Source: Spirochaetota bacterium
GTDB lineage: Bacteria; Spirochaetota; Brevinematia; DTOW01
Assembly (NCBI GenBank): GCA_028276145.1
Contig: JAPYWX010000019.1
Coordinates: 1-15,000, forward strand
Reading direction: 5' to 3'
DNA: 15,000 bases
The notes under the pieces were generated by a model. It worked only from the letters and a program-made list of their open reading frames with translations. It ran no database searches and was not told the DNA's origin. The translations under genes were made by a program, and so were the position numbers. Positions 1-4,049 of the stretch are shown here, in pieces. Position 1 is the stretch's first letter. Each line of letters opens with the position of its first letter.

Positions 1-2
1 GG

Positions 3-548
3 TTATCTAGTAGAAATAAAGATGAAACAGGAATTAGATACGAGTGGTATGCTTTGCAAAGATGGGCATCGGATTACTACCCAGAATTTGAAAAAGAAAA
101 GATAGTGTGGCAAAGAGTAACTAAACAGTTCTCTTTTTGTTTAGTCTCAGCAGGTTTATATATTTTAGATTCAATGGCTTTCTTAGTTGGTGAAAATCTA
201 AAATATATCTTAGGTATTTTAAATTCTAAGCTTATAGACTTTTATATTAAGACTTATGTCCATTTATATGGTGATACAGGATTTTTATTATCTAATCAAT
301 ATGTTGAACGTATTCCCCTTCCCCCAATCACAAAAGAAAACCAATCCATAGCAGACCAAATAATCCAAAAAGTAGACCAAATCCTCACCCTTACCCAATC
401 TGAAGATTATGACACAAACCAATCAAAACAAGAACAGGCAAAAAGACTTGAGCATGAGATAGACCAACTTGTATATCAGCTTTACAACTTAACAGAAGAA
501 GAAATAAAAATAATTGAAGAAAAATCTAATCATGAAATACAATCCTGA
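3..548 (+). CDS. Type II (class IIG-like) restriction-modification protein, C-terminal specificity part (5'-truncated by window)
   Basis: The reading frame is already open at base 3, so this is the 3' end of a larger gene starting left of the window; the first in-frame start-like codon (TTG at 54) is internal. The visible residues begin with a TyrGluTrpTyrAlaLeuGlnArg stretch and KIVWQ, then a Gly/Leu-rich ILGILNSKLIDFYIK helix and the VERIPLPPI strand. These are hallmarks of the TaqI/Eco57I-like target-recognition domain that closes class IIG or Type II methylase-nuclease proteins. The last 60 residues are a charged helical tail ending IDQLVYQLYNLTEEEIKIIE, typical of the family. In the family this part contacts the DNA recognition sequence; the methyltransferase and any nuclease domain would lie upstream and are not seen. 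The TGA stop falls inside a 19-bp sequence repeated near 12465. The family assignment is firm; Type II subclass and specificity cannot be told from this fragment. Confidence 0.78.
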   Translation, partial: LSSRNKDETGIRYEWYALQRWASDYYPEFEKEKIVWQRVTKQFSFCLVSAGLYILDSMAFLVGENLKYILGILNSKLIDFYIKTYVHLYGDTGFLLSNQYVERIPLPPITKENQSIADQIIQKVDQILTLTQSEDYDTNQSKQEQAKRLEHEIDQLVYQLYNLTEEEIKIIEEKSNHEIQS

Positions 549-553
549 AATTC
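535..553. repeat. 19-bp direct repeat, copy 1
   Basis: AAATACAATCCTGAAATTC occurs here and again, identical and in the same orientation, at 12465-12483. This copy covers the last codons and the TGA stop (546-548) of the restriction-modification gene and runs five bases past it. Similarity after the shared 19 bases is weak at best. It is probably a piece of a dispersed intergenic element; its nature is unknown. Confidence 0.6.
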
Positions 554-676
554 ATTATCTCTGTTTAATTCGTATGAAATGATGTATAGCCCTATGTGTC
601 TGCCCTGATATAAACAACGACGATAATTACAATTCAAGGAGCGAACTTTCTTAATCCACATATTCTAGAGAGTGTA

Positions 677-693
677 GAGAGGTGAAACCTCTC
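677..693. repeat. Short perfect hairpin, family GAGAGG-N5-CCTCTC, copy 1
   Basis: GAGAGGT-gaa-ACCTCTC gives a 7-bp stem with a 3-nt loop. It lies between the converging restriction-modification gene (+) and J-domain gene (-). Neither strand has a T-run directly after the stem, so it is not a classic intrinsic terminator. A sister hairpin with a compensatory change in the innermost pair lies at 1375-1393, on the other side of the J-domain gene. The rest of the 549-751 gap holds no recognisable gene. Confidence 0.55.
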
Positions 694-712
694 AACAATA
701 AAATAGGGCGGG

Positions 713-758
713 TGGGACTACTTAAAGTGATGTGCTTAAAGCACATTGTGCTTAAATA
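713..758. repeat. Dispersed palindromic repeat element, copy A
   Basis: TGGGACTACTTAAAG is followed by the near-perfect palindrome GTGCTTAAAGCAC (732-744) and a partial third unit GTGCTTAAATA (748-758). The order TGGGACT, CTTAAAG, then GTGCTTAAAG 14 bases on is repeated at 2567-2599 with a few mismatches and one indel. The partial unit contains the stop codon of the reverse-strand J-domain gene (752-754). It belongs to the same GTGCT/AGCAC dyad family as the arrays at 2465-2546 and 12428-12458. Confidence 0.6.
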
Positions 759-1321
759 TTATAATATCCTAATTCCCTAAGTGTTTCCTTTATCTTTTGT
801 TTTATCTTCTCCGGTGTAGAATCTGATTGTAATATCTGTAGTAGATATGGTATTGTTGACCTTTTCTTTCTCATCTTTATTATGTTCAGTGCAGCAATCT
901 TAACAAATTCGTTTTCAGAAAAAGCCACTCTTTGAAGAAGTTCTTCGTTTGACAACTTAGCTATGTTCCTATCTAATTTTGCTTCATCTATTATTCTCTG
1001 TAGTTCCATTATAGCTACCTTTACTGTCTTTTTTATTGAATCAATAACCTTTTTTATACTAAATTCTTCCTCATTTTTGCCATTTCCATTATTGTTTATC
1101 TCAATTTTGTAGTTTTTATCGTACTCTTCCCTTAATTTAGGATTTGAAAGAACCGTATAAGCCTCATTTACTTCTTTTAGCATCTCCCCGGTCTCTTTTT
1201 TCCTAGATATGTCAGGATGGTACTTGATTACTAACCTTCTATAAGCCTCTTTTATCTCTTTTATCGTTGCATTCCTGCTAACACCTAGTATTTTGTAATA
1301 GTCTTTTTTAGTGTTAACCAT
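752..1321 (-). CDS. J-domain (DnaJ-like) co-chaperone with HEAT-like C-terminal helices
   Basis: Counting from the ATG at 1319-1321 (189 residues), residues 6-70 form a canonical J-domain: DYYKILGVS opening, positively charged helix II, the invariant HPD at 35-37 and a NEAYTVLSNPKLREEYD end. J-domains bring client proteins to Hsp70 (DnaK) and stimulate its ATPase in the cytoplasm. The Gly/Phe region and the zinc-finger and beta-sandwich client-binding domains of true DnaJ are absent. Instead there is an Asn/Gly/Glu-rich linker (about 72-88) and a helical tail whose last 60 residues (VKIAALNIIKMRKKRSTIPYL, given in part) look like one or two HEAT-type repeats, so this is a specialised co-chaperone, not DnaJ. 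A TTG at 1360 would add 13 residues, but neither start has a Shine-Dalgarno sequence and ATG sits just before the domain. The gene is divergent from pta and flanked by short hairpins and repeats. Its client is unknown. Confidence 0.85.
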   Translation of the reverse strand: MVNTKKDYYKILGVSRNATIKEIKEAYRRLVIKYHPDISRKKETGEMLKEVNEAYTVLSNPKLREEYDKNYKIEINNNGNGKNEEEFSIKKVIDSIKKTVKVAIMELQRIIDEAKLDRNIAKLSNEELLQRVAFSENEFVKIAALNIIKMRKKRSTIPYLLQILQSDSTPEKIKQKIKETLRELGYYNI

Positions 1322-1374
1322 ATTAAAATAATCGGGATAGCTATGAAAAATTGAAGGCAATTTAACAAAAATAC

Positions 1375-1393
1375 AGAGAGGCGTAGCCTCTCT
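1375..1393. repeat. Short perfect hairpin, family GAGAGG-N5-CCTCTC, copy 2
   Basis: AGAGAGGC-gta-GCCTCTCT gives an 8-bp stem with a 3-nt loop, in the intergenic region between the divergent J-domain gene and pta. Compared with 677-693 the innermost T-A pair has become C-G, so pairing is kept while the sequence differs. On the reverse strand the stem is followed by GTATTTTTG, which is terminator-like, but no reverse-strand gene ends here. Confidence 0.55.
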
Positions 1394-1411
1394 GGTAAAC
1401 TTCAGATAACA

Positions 1412-1441
1412 TTGATAGAACCAGCGTTTCTACTTTAAAAT
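1412..1441 (+). promoter_or_regulatory. Probable sigma70-type promoter of pta
   Basis: TTGATA (1412-1417) and TAAAAT (1436-1441) are separated by 18 bases, a good match to -35 and -10 elements. Transcription would start near 1448 and leave a leader of about 20 bases carrying GGAGG (1458-1462) before the ATG at 1468. Confidence 0.5.
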
Positions 1442-1467
1442 CTTTTCTTAAACTTTTGGAGGTTTTT

Positions 1468-2475
1468 ATGATAGATTTTGTTGATGAGATTAGGTCAAAA
1501 ATTGAAGGAATGAATGTAAAAATCGTATATCCTGAGAGTTTTGACCCCAGAGTGATTAAAGCCATAGGCATGCTAAAGAGAGAAAAGATAAATGTATCCT
1601 TTATTCTTCTAGGTGACAAGGACAAGATAAACGGCATAGCAAAGGAAAACGGTGTGGATATCTCTGATTGTACAATCATAAACCCTTCAACTTCCGAGTA
1701 CATGGACGAGTTCATAGAAGAGTTTTATGAACTTAGGAAACACAAAGGTGTTTCAAAAGACCAATGCGCTGATTACATGAGAAACGACATAAATGCTTTT
1801 GGAGCTATGCTAGTAAGAAAAGGAATAGCTGATTGTATGGTTTCAGGTAGTATGAGCCCAACAGCAGATGTAATAAGAGCAGCAATTTGGATAGTAAAAA
1901 CCAAAAAGAATGTAACAACAGTGTCTAGTTCTTTTCTAATGGTTTCAAGTGACCCGAATATAGGTAGTGATGGGAGAGTTGTATTTTCTGATTGTGCCTT
2001 GGTTGTAGACCCAACACCTGAACAATTGGCAGACATAACAATAAACGCTGTTAACTTTGCTAAAAATTTCTTGAACGATTATCCTAGAGTAGCCTTATTA
2101 TCCTATTCTACTAGAGGTAGCGGAAGCGGACCTTCAGTAGACAAAGTTAAAAAGGCAGTTGAATTGTTAAAAGAAAGAAATGTTGATTTTGAATTTGACG
2201 GTGAACTACAGTTTGACGCTGCATTCTCAGAGGAAGTTGCTAAAATAAAGTGCCCAGATTCCAAAGTTGCAGGTAAAGCAAATGTCTTCATATTCCCAAA
2301 TCTAGATGCTGGTAATATAGGTTACAAAATAGCTCAGAGAATAGGAAAAATGAAAGCCTTCGGTCCATTGCTCGAAGGATTAAATAAACCAGTAAACGAC
2401 CTGTCAAGAGGTTGCTCAGCCGAAGATATATATGTTACATCTCTAATGACATTCTTACAAACAAGTGCTAAATAG
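1468..2475 (+). CDS. pta: Phosphate acetyltransferase
   Basis: Pta interconverts acetyl-CoA plus phosphate with acetyl phosphate plus CoA in the cytoplasm; with acetate kinase this makes or uses acetate and gives ATP. The 335-residue protein is a stand-alone PTA catalytic domain of normal short-form length, without the N-terminal extension of enterobacterial Pta. Conserved blocks run in order: VIYPES-like opening (IVYPESFDPR), GMLVRKGIADCMVSGSMSPT (approximate), PTPEQLADI, LLSYSTRGSGSGPSVDKV, LQFDAAFSEEVA, NVFIFPNLDAGNIGYKIAQR and GLNKPVNDLSRGCSAEDI. The last four hold the substrate-binding Ser/Arg/Asp positions of the family. The ATG at 1468 is preferred over an in-frame TTG at 1456 because GGAGG at 1458-1462 is well placed for it and overlaps the TTG codon. 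No ackA is nearby. The last codons and TAG stop lie in the first unit of a palindrome array. Phosphate butyryltransferase is the only near alternative and fits less well. Confidence 0.93.
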   Translation: MIDFVDEIRSKIEGMNVKIVYPESFDPRVIKAIGMLKREKINVSFILLGDKDKINGIAKENGVDISDCTIINPSTSEYMDEFIEEFYELRKHKGVSKDQCADYMRNDINAFGAMLVRKGIADCMVSGSMSPTADVIRAAIWIVKTKKNVTTVSSSFLMVSSDPNIGSDGRVVFSDCALVVDPTPEQLADITINAVNFAKNFLNDYPRVALLSYSTRGSGSGPSVDKVKKAVELLKERNVDFEFDGELQFDAAFSEEVAKIKCPDSKVAGKANVFIFPNLDAGNIGYKIAQRIGKMKAFGPLLEGLNKPVNDLSRGCSAEDIYVTSLMTFLQTSAK

Positions 2476-2546
2476 CACGATGTGCTAAATAGCACTACGT
2501 GCTAAGTAGCACTACGTGCTAAATAGCACTTTGTGCTAGGTAGCAC
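2465..2546. repeat. Tandem array of five 14-bp dyads at 17-bp period
   Basis: Five units, GTGCTAAATAGCAC (2465-2478, 2482-2495, 2516-2529), GTGCTAAGTAGCAC (2499-2512) and GTGCTAGGTAGCAC (2533-2546), are separated by 3-bp spacers GAT, TAC, TAC, TTT. Each unit is a near-perfect dyad with 5-6 bp arms. Unit 1 overlaps the end of pta: its GCTAAATAG gives the last two codons and the stop. Units can pair with each other as RNA, or each could be a protein-binding dyad. There is no T-run after the array on the + strand, so simple terminator function is doubtful. Related units lie at 732-758, 2586-2599 and 12428-12458. Confidence 0.85.
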
Positions 2547-2566
2547 AATAAAAAACACAAGGTAGT

Positions 2567-2599
2567 TGGGACTGCTTAAAGCAAGGTGCTTAAAGGCAC
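2567..2599. repeat. Dispersed palindromic repeat element, copy B
   Basis: TGGGACTGCTTAAAGC is followed 14 bases on by GTGCTTAAAGGCAC (2586-2599). It matches copy A (713-744) in order, spacing and most bases, with about four substitutions and one inserted G. It lies between the pta array and the tRNA promoter. Confidence 0.6.
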
Positions 2600-2611
2600 T
2601 ATTATTTCAAC

Positions 2612-2641
2612 TTGAGAAAGAAAAGTGTTTATGATTATAAT
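2612..2641 (+). promoter_or_regulatory. Strong sigma70-type promoter for tRNA-Arg / rplW / rplB
   Basis: TTGAGA (2612-2617), an 18-bp spacer and a perfect TATAAT (2636-2641) lie 20 bases upstream of the tRNA. A start near 2648 would leave about 14 bases before the mature tRNA 5' end. No other promoter is obvious between here and rplW, so the ribosomal genes probably share it. Confidence 0.65.
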
Positions 2642-2661
2642 GATATGACAAAGGTTTCCTA

Positions 2662-2735
<74 letters not shown>

Positions 2736-2763
2736 AAGGAAGCGAAGAATTTGCGGAGGATGT

Positions 2764-3183
2764 ATGCCTAGAATGGTTATTATTTCTCCTGTTCTCTCTG
2801 AAAAAGCTAACAATTTGATGCTCGATAAAGACAATAGACCAACAGGAGTTTACGTTTTCAAGGTAGCTAAGGACGCTACGAAAATGGAAATAAAAAATGA
2901 GATAGAAAGACTTTATAATGTCAAGGTTGAAAGTGTCAATACTATGATAGTTCCAGGTAAGAAAAGATTATTGAGGGGTAGAGTCGGTAGAACATCTGCT
3001 TGGAAGAAGGCAATAGTCAAATTGGCAAAAGGCACGATACCTATATTTGAGGAAGTTGTTGAGCAGCAACCAAAAGAAGAGAAACCTAAAAAAGAAGAGA
3101 AAGTAAATGAAAAAAAGGTAGAAAAGAAACCTGAGAAAGCTAAGAAAGAAGAGAAGAAGGCAAAAAAGGAAGATAAAAAATAA
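2764..3183 (+). CDS. rplW: 50S ribosomal protein L23 with Lys/Glu-rich C-terminal tail
   Basis: L23 binds 23S rRNA at the polypeptide exit tunnel, where it is the docking site for trigger factor and SRP. Residues 1-98 match the whole family: the ISPVLSEKAN opening, the YVFKVAKDATKMEIKNEIE helix, VESVNTMIVPGKK and the basic RGRVGRTSAWKKAIVKL loop and strand. A normal L23 ends here at about 95-100 residues. This one adds about 41 residues (99-139) made almost only of Lys, Glu, Pro and Ala, probably disordered. The start has GGAGGA at 2755-2760, only three bases from the ATG. It follows tRNA-Arg by 28 bases and precedes rplB by 22. The usual upstream neighbour rplD (L4) is absent, so the S10 gene order is broken on this side. 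Confidence 0.95.
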   Translation: MPRMVIISPVLSEKANNLMLDKDNRPTGVYVFKVAKDATKMEIKNEIERLYNVKVESVNTMIVPGKKRLLRGRVGRTSAWKKAIVKLAKGTIPIFEEVVEQQPKEEKPKKEEKVNEKKVEKKPEKAKKEEKKAKKEDKK

Positions 3184-3205
3184 ATTGTGTTTTTAGGAGG
3201 TAGTT

Positions 3206-4033
3206 ATGGGTATAAAGGTTTATAAGCCTGTTACTAATGGTTCTAGAAATAGAACTGGATATGATTTCTCTGAATTGACAACAGATGAGCCATATAAAAA
3301 ACTCACTGTAGGACTCAAGAAAACCGGTGGTAGAAACAATCTAGGTAGAATAACAGTTTTCACTAAAAGCGGAGGGCACAAGAGATTATACAGGATAATT
3401 GACTTTAAGAGAGACAAAAGAAATATATGGGCTAAAGTTGAAACAATAGAGTACGACCCAAACAGAACAGCAAGGATATGTAGAGTAGTCTATGAGGATG
3501 GTGAAAGAAGGTATATACTTGCACCACTAGGTATAAAGGTTGGTGATAAAATAATGGCTGGTGAGAATGCACCTATTCAAATTGGTTGTGCTCTACCTCT
3601 GAGGAATATACCGGTAGGTACTATAATTCACAATATTGAGTTACAACCTGGTAAGGGGGGACAATTAGCTAGAGCTGGTGGAACTTTTGCAAGGTTGGAG
3701 GCAAAAGAAGGTAATTATGCAATAATAAAGCTACCTTCAGGTGAAATTAGAATGGTTCTACTGGATTGCTACGCTACAATAGGTCAGGTTAGTAATCCTG
3801 ATGTTGTCAATATAAGACTCGGTAAGGCTGGAAGAAGTAGATGGCTAGGTATAAAACCTAAGGTCAGAGGTGTTGCAATGAACCCGATAGATCACCCGCA
3901 TGGTGGTGGTGAAGGTGGTAAGCAGAAAGGTTATCCTTATCCGATGACACCTTGGGCAAAGCCAACATTAGGTTATAAGACAAGGAAAAAGAACAAGCAG
4001 TCTGATAAGTACATACTCCAGAGAAGAAAATAG
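3206..4033 (+). CDS. rplB: 50S ribosomal protein L2
   Basis: L2 is a primary 23S rRNA-binding protein next to the peptidyl-transferase centre and is needed for subunit joining. The 275 residues match usual length. Both RNA-binding domains are visible: the OB-fold half with GRNNLGRITVFTKSGGHKR and the SH3-like half with PVGTIIHNIELQPGKGGQLARAGG (given in part), then the hallmark MNPIDHPHGGGEGG containing the functionally important His. The end, PWAKPTLGYKTRK, is typical; the stretch just before it (KQKGYPYPMT) is unusual for the family. A strong site (AGGAGGT) precedes the ATG. It is the second gene of the tRNA-Arg/rplW/rplB unit. rpsS (S19) would normally follow, but a DnaE-like gene starts 16 bases later instead. 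Confidence 0.97.
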   Translation: MGIKVYKPVTNGSRNRTGYDFSELTTDEPYKKLTVGLKKTGGRNNLGRITVFTKSGGHKRLYRIIDFKRDKRNIWAKVETIEYDPNRTARICRVVYEDGERRYILAPLGIKVGDKIMAGENAPIQIGCALPLRNIPVGTIIHNIELQPGKGGQLARAGGTFARLEAKEGNYAIIKLPSGEIRMVLLDCYATIGQVSNPDVVNIRLGKAGRSRWLGIKPKVRGVAMNPIDHPHGGGEGGKQKGYPYPMTPWAKPTLGYKTRKKNKQSDKYILQRRK

Positions 4034-4049
4034 CAATTAATTTTGTTTA

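Noticed and set aside
1362..1715. 117-residue reverse-strand frame overlapping the start of pta
   Set aside because: Antisense to well-conserved pta codons, no ribosome site and no family resemblance.
2465..2546. Possible CRISPR array
   Set aside because: Repeats are 14 bp with 3-bp spacers; CRISPR repeats and spacers are each about 25-40 bp, and no cas gene is present.
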